The notes: a model not told the origin generated them from the letters alone. Numbered from the stretch's first letter, positions 1 through 9,339 are shown. The stretch: 64,000 nt of DNA from Acidibrevibacterium fodinaquatile (GCF_003352165.1 NZ_CP029176.1:992001-1056000), one strand, 5' to 3'. Program-made: numbers and translations.

Positions 1-635
1 AAGGCGTCATAGCGGGCGCCGGCGAGAAGATCGACGAAAAGGGTCGCGGTGTGAAAGCTTTCGTGGTCCTCGGCCTGGATGCGGACGTGGCGCAAGGTCG
101 CGCCGGGCGCGAGCGTGATTTCGAAGACCGGATTATGCCAGTAAACGCCATGGCCGGTGGCGTATTCGATCACGGTGAGCGTCGCCCCGGCCGCAAGCGT
201 GATACGATGCCGGGGATGGACGAAGACCGGCGTCGCGTCTTCGGCGAGGGTGAGATGGACGAGTGCCAGGGTGCCAGCATCAACCCCCGCGGGCACGTGG
301 ATTGCGGCACCCAAGGCGGCGAAGCGGGCATTGAGGGCGGCGAGCGGCGCCGGCTCGGGATGTGCGCGGCCAGTTTCGTGCGCGCACTCGTCGCTCACGC
401 TCACCGGCGGCGAGACCGAGAGCGAGGCCGCGCGTCGACCATTGATGAAGACGAGACGCGGGCCGGCAAGCGGCGGCAGATCGGCGGCAAGCGCGGCGGT
501 CTCGGCAATCGCCGGCGCTGGCACCGGCGCCAGGGCAGCGAGCGCGCGAAGATCGGTATATTTCCAGGCCTCCAGCTTGCGGCTTGGCAAGTCGGTTGCC
601 GCAAAGGCCGCCGTTTTTGCCATCGCGACGGTCAT
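1..635 (-). CDS. sufD: Fe-S cluster assembly protein SufD (partial, 3' end outside window)
   Basis: N-terminal ~211 residues of SufD, the SufB-like subunit of the SufBCD scaffold that builds Fe-S clusters in the cytoplasm. Translating the minus strand from ATG 635-633 gives an open frame with no stop to the left edge. It has the SufD-like early stretch SRKLEAWKYTDL (about residues 17-28) and the start of the beta-helix core (TLVHLTLAEDATP-like strands, then GHGVYWHNPVFEI). The start overlaps the sufC stop by 4 bases (ATGA), indicating translational coupling. The order regulator-sufB-sufC-sufD supports the call. The C-terminal catalytic region is not visible. Confidence 0.9.
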   Translation of the reverse strand, partial: MTVAMAKTAAFAATDLPSRKLEAWKYTDLRALAALAPVPAPAIAETAALAADLPPLAGPRLVFINGRRAASLSVSPPVSVSDECAHETGRAHPEPAPLAALNARFAALGAAIHVPAGVDAGTLALVHLTLAEDATPVFVHPRHRITLAAGATLTVIEYATGHGVYWHNPVFEITLAPGATLRHVRIQAEDHESFHTATLFVDLLAGARYDA

Positions 636-1396
636 AGCGCGCCCTCGCTGACCGCCTCCAGGCCGAGCCCGGCATAGCCGCTTTCCTCGAGCGCCTGCGC
701 AAGCTCCGGCCCGCCCGAGCGGAGAATGCGCCCGCCGGCGAGAACATGCACACGATCGGGGACGATGTGATCGAGCAGACGCTGATAATGAGTGATGACG
801 AGCGCGGAAAACCCGGGCCCGCGCAACGCATTGACGCCATTGGCGACAATTTTGAGGGCGTCGATGTCGAGCCCGGAATCGGTCTCGTCGAGGATCGCGA
901 ATTTCGGCCGCAAAATCGCCATCTGCAGCACTTCGTTGCGCTTTTTCTCGCCGCCCGAGAAGCCGACATTGACGTTGCGCTTCAGCATGTCATCCGCCAT
1001 CGCGAGATCACGAAGTGCCGCGCGAGCGAGTTTGAGAAACTGCACGGCATCGAGTTCGCTTTCGCCGCGGGCGCGACGGATGGCGTTGAGCGCGGTGCGG
1101 AGAAAATTGGCGTTGCCGACGCCGGGCAGCTCGACCGGATATTGAAAGGCGAGAAAAAGCCCGGCGGTCGCGCGCTCTTCCGGCGCCAGCGCCAGAAGAT
1201 CGACACCGTCGAGCCGCACCTCGCCACCGGTCACCCGATAGCCGTCACGCCCGGAGAGGACGTAGGAAAGCGTCGACTTGCCCGAGCCGTTCGGCCCCAT
1301 GATGGCATGCACCTCGCCGGTCGGGACTACGAGATCGATGCCGTTCAGGATCGGCTTGCCGTCGATCTCAGCGGTGAGGCCACGAATTTCCAGCAT
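632..1396 (-). CDS. sufC: Fe-S assembly ATPase SufC
   Basis: 254-residue ABC-type ATPase that energises the SufBCD scaffold. It has Walker A GPNGSGKST (about 34-42), the signature FSGGEKKRNEVLQM, Walker B FAILDETDSGLDID and the H-loop VITHYQRLL; the ETDSGLDID variant is typical of SufC. Length is normal. The ATG at 1396-1394 follows the sufB stop with a 1-base gap, and the 3' end overlaps sufD by 4 bases, so this lies inside the suf operon. No transmembrane segments are seen, as expected of a soluble partner. Confidence 0.97.
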   Translation of the reverse strand: MLEIRGLTAEIDGKPILNGIDLVVPTGEVHAIMGPNGSGKSTLSYVLSGRDGYRVTGGEVRLDGVDLLALAPEERATAGLFLAFQYPVELPGVGNANFLRTALNAIRRARGESELDAVQFLKLARAALRDLAMADDMLKRNVNVGFSGGEKKRNEVLQMAILRPKFAILDETDSGLDIDALKIVANGVNALRGPGFSALVITHYQRLLDHIVPDRVHVLAGGRILRSGGPELAQALEESGYAGLGLEAVSEGAL

Positions 1397-1397
1397 C

Positions 1398-2894
1398 TCA
1401 GCCCACCGAGCCTTCGAGACTGACGGCCAGCAATTTCTGCGCCTCGACGGCGAATTCCATCGGCAACTCCTTCAGAACATCCTTGCAGAATCCATTGACG
1501 ATCAGATTGACCGCGTCTTCCTGCGAAAGCCCCCGCGAGCGGCAGTAGAAAAGCTGATCGTCGGCGATTTTCGAGGTGGTGGCCTCGTGTTCCACCCGGG
1601 CGCTCGGATTGCGGCTTTCGATATAGGGGATGGTATGGGCGCCGCAGCGATCACCGATCAAGAGACTGTCGCACTGGGTGAAGTTGCGCGCCCCATGCGC
1701 GCGCGGCATCATGCGCACGAGACCGCGATAGGTGTTGTTCGAACGCCCGGCGCTGATCCCCTTCGAGATGATCGTGCTTTTGGTATTGGCGCCGAGATGG
1801 ATCATCTTGGTGCCGGTATCGGCCTGCTGATGATGGTTGGTGAGGGCGACGGAATAAAATTCGCCGACGCTCTCTTCGCCTTGGAGGATGCAGGAGGGAT
1901 ATTTCCAGGTGATCGCCGAACCGGTTTCAACCTGCGTCCAGCTGATCTTGCTGCGGGCGCCGCGGCAGGCGCCGCGCTTGGTGACGAAATTATAGATCCC
2001 GCCGCGGCCTTCGGCGTCGCCGGGATACCAGTTCTGCACGGTGGAATATTTGATTGTCGCATCATCGAGGGCGACGAGTTCGACCACCGCCGCATGGAGT
2101 TGGTTCTCGTCGCGCTGGGGGGCGGTGCAGCCTTCGAGATAGCTGACATAAGCCCCCTCTTCGGCGATGATCAGCGTGCGTTCGAATTGCCCGGTGTTGC
2201 GGGCATTGATGCGGAAATAGGTGGAAAGCTCCATCGGGCAGCGCACGCCCTTGGGGATGAAAACGAAGCTGCCATCGGTGAACACCGCCGAATTGAGGGC
2301 GGCGAAGAAATTATCACCTGGCGGCACCACGCTGCCGAGATAGCGGCGGACGAGTTCGGGATGCTCGCGCACCGCCTCGCTGATCGGGCAGAAAATCACC
2401 CCCGCCTTGGCGAGCGTTTCGCGAAAGGTGGTGGCGACCGAGACGCTGTCGAACACCGCGTCGATTGCGACATCGGGCGCGACATCGGGCCGCGCCTCGC
2501 CCGCGCCCTCGACGCCGGCAAGGATCGCGCGCTCGCGCAGCGGAATGCCAAGCTTTTCATAGGTCGCGAGCAATTCCGGATCGACCTCGGCGAGGCTTTT
2601 CGGCCCCGGCTTGCGCTTGGGCGCCGCGTAATAGTGGAGATCCTGATAATCGATCGGCGGGTGCTTGATCTTGGCCCACTCCGGCTCGCGGGTCTCGCGC
2701 CAAGCGGCGAACGCCTTGAGACGCCAGGCGAGCAGCCATTCCGGCTCTTCCTTCTTCGCCGAGATCAGGCGAATCGTGTCCTCGCTCAGGCCCTTCGGCG
2801 CGATCTCCATGTCGATCGCGGTCTCGAACCCCCATTTATAGCCGCTTTCGGTCGCGGCTTGGATCGGATCGCGTGGTTCGATACGGGCCGACAT
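1398..2894 (-). CDS. sufB: Fe-S cluster assembly protein SufB
   Basis: 498-residue SufB, the scaffold on which nascent Fe-S clusters are built with SufC and SufD. The family stretch [20 protein letters not shown], the [21 protein letters not shown] segment and the C-terminal [17 protein letters not shown] / [12 protein letters not shown] stretches are intact, including conserved cysteines. Length matches the family. Its ATG (2894-2892) shares one base with the stop of the upstream Rrf2 regulator (TGATG), so the two are translationally coupled and the regulator probably controls the whole operon. Confidence 0.97.
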   Translation of the reverse strand: MSARIEPRDPIQAATESGYKWGFETAIDMEIAPKGLSEDTIRLISAKKEEPEWLLAWRLKAFAAWRETREPEWAKIKHPPIDYQDLHYYAAPKRKPGPKSLAEVDPELLATYEKLGIPLRERAILAGVEGAGEARPDVAPDVAIDAVFDSVSVATTFRETLAKAGVIFCPISEAVREHPELVRRYLGSVVPPGDNFFAALNSAVFTDGSFVFIPKGVRCPMELSTYFRINARNTGQFERTLIIAEEGAYVSYLEGCTAPQRDENQLHAAVVELVALDDATIKYSTVQNWYPGDAEGRGGIYNFVTKRGACRGARSKISWTQVETGSAITWKYPSCILQGEESVGEFYSVALTNHHQQADTGTKMIHLGANTKSTIISKGISAGRSNNTYRGLVRMMPRAHGARNFTQCDSLLIGDRCGAHTIPYIESRNPSARVEHEATTSKIADDQLFYCRSRGLSQEDAVNLIVNGFCKDVLKELPMEFAVEAQKLLAVSLEGSVG

Positions 2895-3364
2895 CAGAGC
2901 GTTTCCTCGACGGTGATCGACGGACGCGGCGCCGGCTGGGCGATGGGGGGCGCTGCAATGCCCGGCTCTCCGATCATCTCGGCCAGGGTGATATCGGCCA
3001 GCGCCTCGCGGATCGCCTCATTGACGCGCAGCCACCGCCCCGACATCGGGCAGCTTCCTTGCTGCTCGCAGACGGTCGGGCTGCCCTCGACGCACGCCGT
3101 GAGCGCGATCGGCCCGTCGATCGCGGCGATCACCTCCGCGACCGGCAGGGTGGCGAGCGGGCGCGACAGCCGATAGCCGCCGCGGGCGCCGCGGAGCGAG
3201 GTGACAAGGCCGTTCGCCGCGAGGATTTTCAGGACCTTAGCCACCGTCGGCTCAGGCACCAGGGTCGCGCAAGCGATGCCGGGCGCGGTCTGCACTGCCG
3301 CACCCCGCGCCAGTTGCACCAGCACCAGCACGGCATAATCGGTCAGCTTGGAAAGACGCAACAT
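2894..3364 (-). CDS. Rrf2-family SUF operon regulator (IscR-like)
   Basis: Winged-helix Rrf2 repressor/sensor of 156 residues if started at ATG 3364 ([15 protein letters not shown]). The open frame continues upstream to 3457, but the family always starts at MxLSKxTDYA and an inverted repeat lies just upstream, so I prefer the inner start. The DNA-binding recognition region [26 protein letters not shown] is intact. Three cysteines in a C-x7-C-x5-C arrangement (CVEGSPTVC then CPM) could hold a [2Fe-2S] cluster as in IscR. The first gene of the suf operon in many proteobacteria is this SUF regulator type. Likely autoregulated through the operator at 3390-3406. Confidence 0.9.
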   Translation of the reverse strand: MLRLSKLTDYAVLVLVQLARGAAVQTAPGIACATLVPEPTVAKVLKILAANGLVTSLRGARGGYRLSRPLATLPVAEVIAAIDGPIALTACVEGSPTVCEQQGSCPMSGRWLRVNEAIREALADITLAEMIGEPGIAAPPIAQPAPRPSITVEETL

Positions 3365-3389
3365 GATCCATCCCATCGTGAGACGTAAG

Positions 3390-3406
3390 AGGACCGAATA
3401 GGTCCT
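3390..3406 (-). promoter_or_regulatory. Inverted-repeat operator upstream of the suf operon
   Basis: AGGACCGAATAGGTCCT is a 6+5+6 base perfect inverted repeat (AGGACC / GGTCCT) centred 34 bases upstream of the regulator's ATG. Position and symmetry fit a site for the dimeric Rrf2 regulator encoded next to it. Binding is inferred, not shown. Confidence 0.6.
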
Positions 3407-3579
3407 GATAGCTTGGAAGTGGCGTATCCCACCGCGAGCGTCAAGGGCTGGCGTCAAGCGATCGCGCGTCTCTTACGCGTTTTCACGCCGTTACGGCGGA
3501 ACTGGAACCGCGGGAGCAAGAGGGTCGCCGGCACGTCGCGAAACCCGGCGGGGTTCATCGACCTTCGTCGTCGCCACGA

Positions 3580-5268
3580 TCAGCGGGACAGTGCCGGCTC
3601 GGTCTTGCTGCAGTCGGGGATGCGGAGCACGAATTCGCGCGCGACTTCCTCTTCGGCGCGGCGGAGGCGGACGTCGCGGAGCTTGAGCGCGCTGAGCCCG
3701 GAATCGATATAGAGATCGATCGGCACCAACGCGAGCTGCACGGCAACGGCATAGCGCCCGCCGGAAATATCCATCAAAGCGTTATCGTTATCGGTCGCGC
3801 GCAGCATGTCCATCCGCAACCCGACCCGCCAGCCGGCGACGAGGAAGGCGTAAATGCCCTCATAGGCGGTGACGTCGCCGCGAACCAGCGTATCGGCGCC
3901 GAGCCAGGCGCCGAGTTGCGCCGGCGAGACCGCTTCCAAGGCGCCGATGGTGGTGATGCCATGCTGGATCAGCGCGGCGTCGATCTCGGGGAGCGGGACG
4001 ACGGTAAATTCGCGTTGCGCGAGAAAGGCGGTGAAGGTCGCGCGTACCCGGTTGGCGTAGGTCCAGCGCCAGCGCGCCCGCTCCGCCTCGCTGCGCATCG
4101 TCACCGGGACACCGTTGAGGATGAGATTGCCGCTACCCTCATAGGCAAAGGGCAGCACTGCGATCCGGCGCGGCGCCTTGGCGCAGTAATCGGGTGCGAT
4201 ATGCGGCTTGAAGCTCTCGGGATCGGTTTCCAGCAGGCGATCGAAGATGCTTTTGCGCCCATGCTCGGTGAGATCGTGCTCGGGCAGAAAAAATGTCTCG
4301 ATCGGTGCGCTGTCCTGGCTGTAGCCGGTCTCGCGCGAGATGGGGGTAACCGGCGCCGCAAGCGAGGGCGGCGACTCGTTCGACGTGGCGGGGGGTTGCG
4401 ACACCGACTCGCGGCTCGCGGTGAGGGCAATTTGCAATGTCGTGGGGCTGCGCGGGATGCGCAAAATCAACTCCCGGCTCACCTCCTCCTCGTCGCGGCG
4501 CAAATCGACGTCGCGAAGATCGGTGAGATCAAGGAGCGAGTTGATGCCGATATCGCGCCCGGCGACCGCCGGACGCACTTCCATTTTGTATTCCGTCCCC
4601 TCGCCATGCAGCAGGGTCTCGCCGCTGCTCCCCGACGCCATGGCGAGTTTCAGCGTGACCTCCCAGCCCGCCAGCAGGAACAGGTAATAGACCTCGTAAT
4701 GCTCGACCTCGCCATAGACCACGGCATCGACGCCGAGCCAGCGCGCGAGATCTTGCGGCGCAACGCGGGCGAGCTTGGCATCATTGTCGATGCCGTGGCG
4801 GGCAAGCACGGCATCGACATCCGGGACCGGGATGGTGATGAATTCGCGCGCGCTCAAAAACCCATCGACCACCCGCCGCAAGCGATTGGCGTCGGTCCAG
4901 CGCCAGTCAGCGAGGCTTTTCTGGTCGCGCAGCGTGAGCGCGACTTTATCGAGGACGTAATTGCCGCTGCCGCGATCAACGAACGGCAACACCGCGATCC
5001 GGCGCGGCGGCGCGAGCCTGAAAGCGGGCGAGATCTCCATCGCGATATGACCGGGATTGGTCTCGGCGACACGATCGTACCAGCGCTTGCGGCCATGCGC
5101 GTCAACCCCATGCTCGGCGAGGAAAAGCGGCTCGGCGGCGCGCTGGTCGGGGGTGATGCCGGTGCAGCCGGCGAGCGCCACCGCCAGCATGAGCCAGTAT
5201 CGCGCGCGCCAAAGGCCGGAAACCCGCGCGCATGCGGCGGCGAGCGATGACAGGCAAGGCCAAGACAC
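3580..5268 (-). CDS. Lipoprotein with two tandem GNA1162/DUF799-like domains
   Basis: 562 residues, start GTG 5268 with an AGGGG-type ribosome site upstream. A lipobox LAGC (Cys about 35) follows a hydrophobic stretch. After it come two homologous halves (about 45-265 and 320-550). Both contain HGRK..(Y/F)DR, PRRIAVLPF, GSGN, WRW(T)xANR, HGI, LGxDxxVxG and RDVxLRRxEEEVxRExxLRIP. Single-domain GNA1162-family lipoproteins are ~200-220 residues, so this is an internal duplication with a Ser/Pro-rich linker. The family includes a meningococcal lipoprotein with an ABC-transporter-substrate-like fold; the function here is unknown. The gene starts 6 bases after the sulfotransferase stop and is probably co-transcribed with it. 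Confidence 0.8.
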   Translation of the reverse strand: MSWPCLSSLAAACARVSGLWRARYWLMLAVALAGCTGITPDQRAAEPLFLAEHGVDAHGRKRWYDRVAETNPGHIAMEISPAFRLAPPRRIAVLPFVDRGSGNYVLDKVALTLRDQKSLADWRWTDANRLRRVVDGFLSAREFITIPVPDVDAVLARHGIDNDAKLARVAPQDLARWLGVDAVVYGEVEHYEVYYLFLLAGWEVTLKLAMASGSSGETLLHGEGTEYKMEVRPAVAGRDIGINSLLDLTDLRDVDLRRDEEEVSRELILRIPRSPTTLQIALTASRESVSQPPATSNESPPSLAAPVTPISRETGYSQDSAPIETFFLPEHDLTEHGRKSIFDRLLETDPESFKPHIAPDYCAKAPRRIAVLPFAYEGSGNLILNGVPVTMRSEAERARWRWTYANRVRATFTAFLAQREFTVVPLPEIDAALIQHGITTIGALEAVSPAQLGAWLGADTLVRGDVTAYEGIYAFLVAGWRVGLRMDMLRATDNDNALMDISGGRYAVAVQLALVPIDLYIDSGLSALKLRDVRLRRAEEEVAREFVLRIPDCSKTEPALSR

Positions 5269-5274
5269 TGTTTG

Positions 5275-6264
5275 CTATTTCCCCTCGGCAATGGCGAGCA
5301 CGGCGTTCCGGCTTGGTGGGCTGGCGCGGCGAAGCTGCGGCAGGGAACATCCGAGCAGGTTTTCCACCGCCTGAATCTCTGGCTCGAAAATCTCCGCCAG
5401 CCAATCGCGCGCGCGCGGGTCCATCGGCGGTGGCGGCGTTGTGTGCTCGATGAAAAACCGCTCAAAGATCAAGGCACCGAGGCGATGCGGCACCAGCGTA
5501 TTGCCGATCCAGCGCGCCCAGTGCGCGCCGGCCAGTCGTCGCGCCCATTCGGCGCGTGGTGTCGCAAAGCCATTTTCGACCCGCGTCGTGTCGATCCGCG
5601 CCAACGCCCCGACATCGACCGCGAGAAAACGGAGGACATCGGCAAGCACTTGGCGATCGCCCTGGGCGAGGCGGCGAAGATCGTCATGGAACAGGATGTG
5701 GACGCGATCCTCGCCGAAAAGGCGGAGATAGCGCTCGATCTGGCGGGCGTAAAACCCTAGTTCGACATAGAGATTGGAAACCGCCCAGCCTTTCTCCGGG
5801 CTGTGCCAATCCTGCCGCAGCGCCTCGAAAAACGGCAGATGCTGCGCGCCCTCGCGGTAATCCATCAGGTAATGCGAATAGGCGCGCTCGATAGGGTCGC
5901 GGAGCGCGATGATGATGCGGGCTTCGGGCGCCACGGCATGGATGCGGGCCGGCGCCTCCTCGCACCAGAGATAAGAGGGGCTTGCCTCGCCAATCGCGGG
6001 ATAATTCTTGCCAGCGCGAAACAGGCGAAGATAGGCCTCGCGATCGGAGATAAATACCGGGGAGGCAAAACGCTGGGCGCGGGAGGGGCGCACTTGCGCA
6101 AAATAATGCGGCTCCTTGACATCCTCGGGCATGAAGATCTCCGGATGCTGGCGGAGATAGGAATAAAGCGAGGTGGTGCCCGCCTTGGCGGCGCCGACGA
6201 TGAAGAAATTAGGCCAGATCTCCGAACGCCGAACGCGAAATTTATTTTGGTCAATGCCACTCAT
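5275..6264 (-). CDS. Sulfotransferase family protein
   Basis: 329-residue sulfotransferase-fold protein predicted to transfer sulfate from PAPS to a hydroxyl or amine. The 5'-phosphosulfate loop FFIVGAAKAGTTSL (about 20-33) and the 3'-phosphate-binding stretch RIIIALRDPIERAYSHYLMDYREG (about 116-139) are both intact, as in heparan-sulfate N-deacetylase/sulfotransferase-type and bacterial glycan/lipid sulfotransferases. No signal peptide or membrane segment is seen, so it is cytoplasmic. The acceptor cannot be told from the sequence. The gene immediately precedes the duplicated GNA1162 lipoprotein on the same strand. Confidence 0.9.
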   Translation of the reverse strand: MSGIDQNKFRVRRSEIWPNFFIVGAAKAGTTSLYSYLRQHPEIFMPEDVKEPHYFAQVRPSRAQRFASPVFISDREAYLRLFRAGKNYPAIGEASPSYLWCEEAPARIHAVAPEARIIIALRDPIERAYSHYLMDYREGAQHLPFFEALRQDWHSPEKGWAVSNLYVELGFYARQIERYLRLFGEDRVHILFHDDLRRLAQGDRQVLADVLRFLAVDVGALARIDTTRVENGFATPRAEWARRLAGAHWARWIGNTLVPHRLGALIFERFFIEHTTPPPPMDPRARDWLAEIFEPEIQAVENLLGCSLPQLRRASPPSRNAVLAIAEGK

Positions 6265-6476
6265 AGGATAATCTTCCTTCCGCCACGTTTCGATCCGCTG
6301 CTTGATAAAGCGACATGATTTAACCGCCAGGGGCGGACGGTATTTTCGTCTTCACAATGACGGGATAACGTGCGATTCGGTCTCCGTAACGCCGACACTA
6401 TGCCCGCTGATCGGCGCGCGGAACAGATGGCGAAGGGGAGAAAACGCCGGCATTCGGCCAAGCCGGAGGGGGCGAC

Positions 6477-6878
6477 GTGAACGACGCGCGGGGCGTGTTT
6501 TTTCTTGACACCGGCGAGTGTGGCGGCTGCGCTTTGGAGATGCGCCTGGCGCGGGCGGCGCTCGCTCGCGCTGGATTAGCGCTCGTTGCAACGCCTGCCG
6601 AGGCGCATATCCTGCTGGTCGCCGGCCCACTCACCCGCGCCATGGCCTATGCGTTCGGCGCGGCATGGGAGGCGATGGCGGCGCCGAAGCACCTCGTGGC
6701 ACTCGGCGATTGTGCGATCACGGGCGGGGTTTTCGCGGGCAGCTATGCCTGTCTCGACGGCGTCTCGGCGTTTGCCCCGCGCCTTCTGCTGCGCGGCTGC
6801 CCGCCGGCGCCAGACGCCATTGCCGCGGCTCTCGCCGAACTCGGGCGGGGCGAGACGGTACCCCGCGCCGCTTCGTGA
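6477..6878 (+). CDS. Orphan NuoB/[NiFe]-hydrogenase small-subunit-like protein
   Basis: 133 residues, start GTG 6477 with a GGAGGG ribosome site 6 bases upstream. It resembles the 20-kDa Fe-S subunit of complex I and group 4 [NiFe] hydrogenases. ECGGCALEM (Cys15, Cys18), GDCAITGG (Cys79) and RGCPPAPD (Cys108) match the four ligands of the proximal [4Fe-4S] cluster, and the C-x-x-C spacing is hydrogenase-like rather than the CC of NuoB. It lacks a signal peptide. No large subunit or other hydrogenase/complex I gene is in the window, so its partner is unknown. It could be a remnant or a stand-alone electron-transfer protein. Confidence 0.7.
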   Translation: MNDARGVFFLDTGECGGCALEMRLARAALARAGLALVATPAEAHILLVAGPLTRAMAYAFGAAWEAMAAPKHLVALGDCAITGGVFAGSYACLDGVSAFAPRLLLRGCPPAPDAIAAALAELGRGETVPRAAS

Positions 6879-6884
6879 CCGCGT

Positions 6885-7385
6885 TCAGTGATGGCCGCCG
6901 AACCCGCCACCGCCACCGCCGCCATGAAAGCCACCGAAACCGCCGCCATGGAAGCCGCCGAAGCCCGAATGCGCGCCGGCGAAGCCGCCGAGACCGCCGC
7001 CCGGCCCGCCATAGGCATGCGCCCAGTTGCCATGGAAACCGCCGCCATAGCCGTGGCCAAAGCCGCCATGATCGAAGTAGCCGCCGTTATGATAAAACCC
7101 CTCATAGCCGCCGAAGGCGAGGGCGCCGAAACCGAGAAAGCCGAGCCCCCATCCCCAATAGGGGTCGATGCCGTAACCATACCCGTAGCCGCCATAGCCG
7201 CCATAGCCATAATACGGGTCACCGCCATAGCCGCCGTAATAGGGATCGCCGCCATAGCCGCCATAGCCGTAATCATTGCCGTAGCCGGCGGTGTAATAGC
7301 TTGCGTCACCGCCGCAACCGCCGAGCCAGGCGAGGAGGCCAAGGGCAGCAAGTAAGCGGCGCGGGATTCGCCTCGCACGCATCAC
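6885..7385 (-). CDS. Gly/Tyr-rich putative lipoprotein
   Basis: 166 residues with a basic N-terminus, a hydrophobic stretch and lipobox LGGC (Cys about 24). The mature part is strongly biased to Gly, Tyr and His, with repeats of the type YGGYGGDPYYG (about 40-75) and a Gly/Phe/His-rich tail (about 120-166). Such low-complexity exported proteins are common in alphaproteobacteria, and no enzymatic domain is visible. It is convergent with the hydrogenase-like gene; the two stops are 6 bases apart. An RNA-binding or structural role could be imagined, but nothing in the sequence decides it. Confidence 0.7.
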   Translation of the reverse strand: MMRARRIPRRLLAALGLLAWLGGCGGDASYYTAGYGNDYGYGGYGGDPYYGGYGGDPYYGYGGYGGYGYGYGIDPYWGWGLGFLGFGALAFGGYEGFYHNGGYFDHGGFGHGYGGGFHGNWAHAYGGPGGGLGGFAGAHSGFGGFHGGGFGGFHGGGGGGGFGGHH

Positions 7386-7572
7386 GGAACGTTCTCCTTT
7401 TGCCCGCGCGGGATACGCGGACGATCATAGCATACATGGCAAGGCTTGCCGTGGGGAGAAGCGCCCCGGCGCGATCATTTCGGCGTCAACGCCGCGCCTC
7501 ACTATCCCGATTTTCCTACCTTGCGCCGGTCCGCCCTTTTCATCGCCGGAGAGCCGGCGCATCTCAAGGGTC

Positions 7573-9111
7573 ATGCGCGCGCAGTGGCGAAATCTCATAG
7601 CGCCTTTCCTGGCCGTGGCCCTCATTCTCTCGGCCTGGCTCCAAGGCGGGACGGCCAGCGCACAGCCGGCCGCGCCGCTGCAAGGCGCGGATGCCGAGGC
7701 GGCGCCATCCCCGTCGCTTTCGCCGCCGGCGCGGGTCGGGCGGGTTGCTGCGCTGCGCGGCGCGGTCGCGCTCCGCCAGGGCGAGGCGCAAGGCGAGTGG
7801 CGTGCTGCACGGCGCAACGATCCTCTAACCACGGCGAGCGCCTTGATCACCGGCGCTGGCGCCATGGTCAAGCTCGAAATCGGCCCGTCTCGGCTCTGGC
7901 TCGGCGAAACGGCGCGCTTTGCGATCATTCGCCTCGATGACCATCGCTTCGTCGGTCGGCTCTCCGCTGGCGCCATGTTTCTCGATATTCGTGACCCCGA
8001 TCCCGGTGAGACCTGGTATATTGTGACCGCGCGCGCGACCCTGCGCGCCGAGCGCACCGGCCGCTTCGTCATCGAAGCCGGCGACGGCGCGGGCAAAACT
8101 CCGCACGCGACTCGGTTTTCCGCGCTCGATGCGCCGGCGGAAATCGTCAGTGGTCTTCGTTCCTATCGCCTCGGCGTTGAGCGGAGCGCGGTTTTCGTCG
8201 GCGCGGCAAGCCCCTATCGCGGCGCCGTCGGCGATTTGCAGGTCGATGATTTCACCCTCACGATGGGGGCGCATGATCCGGCGGAATATGCCTCGTCGCC
8301 GCCGGTCTTCGCGCTGCCGCCGCAAGTGGCCCGCATGACCGGGGGCGAGAACCTGCTCTCGGTGGGATCGTGGCGCAATAGCACCGCGTTCGGCCCACTC
8401 TGGTCGCCGCCCGAGAGCGGCGGCTACACGCCCTATACCGCCGGCACCTGGACCTATGTCGCGCCCTGGGGCTGGACCTGGGTGGACAGTACCAGTTGGG
8501 GCTTCGCGCCGTTTCATTACGGGCGCTGGGTGCCGGTCGATGGCAGTTGGGCGTGGGCGCCGACGCTGCCCAATGCGCCGCTCAACGCGCCGCCGGTCTA
8601 TGCCCCGGCGTTGGTCGCCTTCGTCGGGCAGAATGCCGGGCTCGGGCTGGGGAGCGGTTTCGGCTTCGACCTCGGCACGCCATCGCTCTACCCCTTCGGT
8701 TCGCTGGCCTGGACGCCGCTTTGGCCGGGGGAATTCTATATCCCGCCTTACCCGGTCGACCGCACCTATCTGCGCGCGGTCAACCGGCTCGCCGTCGCCG
8801 ATCCCGACCACCCGACCGCGCCCGACCCGGCAGCGCTCGCGCAGCGTGCGGCCTTGAGTGTCACGGCGCTGAGCCATGCCGCCGCGGCGGCGCGCGTGAC
8901 ATCGACGTCTGCGCCTGCCGCCGCGAAGACGTCCGAAGTCATCGATGAAATCCACACCAATGCCGAGCGGATCATGACCCATATCCGCCCGCGCTTCGCC
9001 CGCGCCATGGCCGCACGCAGCGCGACCCCCTCGCCGGGCGGTTTCGCGGCCCGCGCCACCGGGACCATGCCTCTCGCGGCGACGCGTTCGCACGCCTCAT
9101 CACATCATTGA
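7573..9111 (+). CDS. Secreted FecR-like / DUF6600 protein
   Basis: 512 residues with a signal peptide (hydrophobic 8-23, cleavage near TASA-Q at 30). Residues ~55-200 resemble a FecR beta-sandwich (VGRVAALRGAVALRQG..., GAMVKLEIGPSRLWLGETARFAI). Residues ~285-400 carry the Trp/Pro/Tyr-rich DUF6600 repeats (TYVAPWGWTWVDS, HYGRWVPVDGSWAWAP, LAWTPLWPGEFYIPPY). The C-terminus is Ala-rich and disordered. DUF6600 proteins are periplasmic or cell-surface proteins of unknown function. No sigma/anti-sigma partner is adjacent, so a FecR-type signalling role is not supported by context. Confidence 0.8.
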   Translation: MRAQWRNLIAPFLAVALILSAWLQGGTASAQPAAPLQGADAEAAPSPSLSPPARVGRVAALRGAVALRQGEAQGEWRAARRNDPLTTASALITGAGAMVKLEIGPSRLWLGETARFAIIRLDDHRFVGRLSAGAMFLDIRDPDPGETWYIVTARATLRAERTGRFVIEAGDGAGKTPHATRFSALDAPAEIVSGLRSYRLGVERSAVFVGAASPYRGAVGDLQVDDFTLTMGAHDPAEYASSPPVFALPPQVARMTGGENLLSVGSWRNSTAFGPLWSPPESGGYTPYTAGTWTYVAPWGWTWVDSTSWGFAPFHYGRWVPVDGSWAWAPTLPNAPLNAPPVYAPALVAFVGQNAGLGLGSGFGFDLGTPSLYPFGSLAWTPLWPGEFYIPPYPVDRTYLRAVNRLAVADPDHPTAPDPAALAQRAALSVTALSHAAAAARVTSTSAPAAAKTSEVIDEIHTNAERIMTHIRPRFARAMAARSATPSPGGFAARATGTMPLAATRSHASSHH

Positions 9112-9157
9112 TGCCGGCCAAGCGGCGGGCGGCCTTCTTGGCTTCGGTACCGGGGAA

Positions 9158-9187
9158 TTGACAGGGGATCCGGATCTGCGCGCTAAT
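9158..9187 (+). promoter_or_regulatory. Possible sigma-70-like promoter for the MFS gene
   Basis: A perfect TTGACA (9158-9163) stands 18 bases before GCTAAT (9182-9187) in the 228-base gap between the DUF6600 gene and the MFS transporter. The -10 is poor, so this is a weak call. The rest of the gap holds nothing I recognise. Confidence 0.3.
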
Positions 9188-9339
9188 CGGGCACTCACGC
9201 TTGGCGAGGGCGTCATCATCTGCCATCTCATCCAGCCATCTCATCCCGCGGCCTGGCGCCTTCGCGCTGATCCTGGCGCGCTTTGGCCGGTGCCGGTGAT
9301 CGTCTGCGACCTGGCTGGGCTTGCCACTTGCCGCAAGGA

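Noticed and set aside
6885-7385. CRISPR-like or minisatellite array
   Set aside because: The regular GCCGCC/ATAGCC pattern is the codon-level effect of a Gly/Tyr-rich protein, with no constant repeat and unique spacers.
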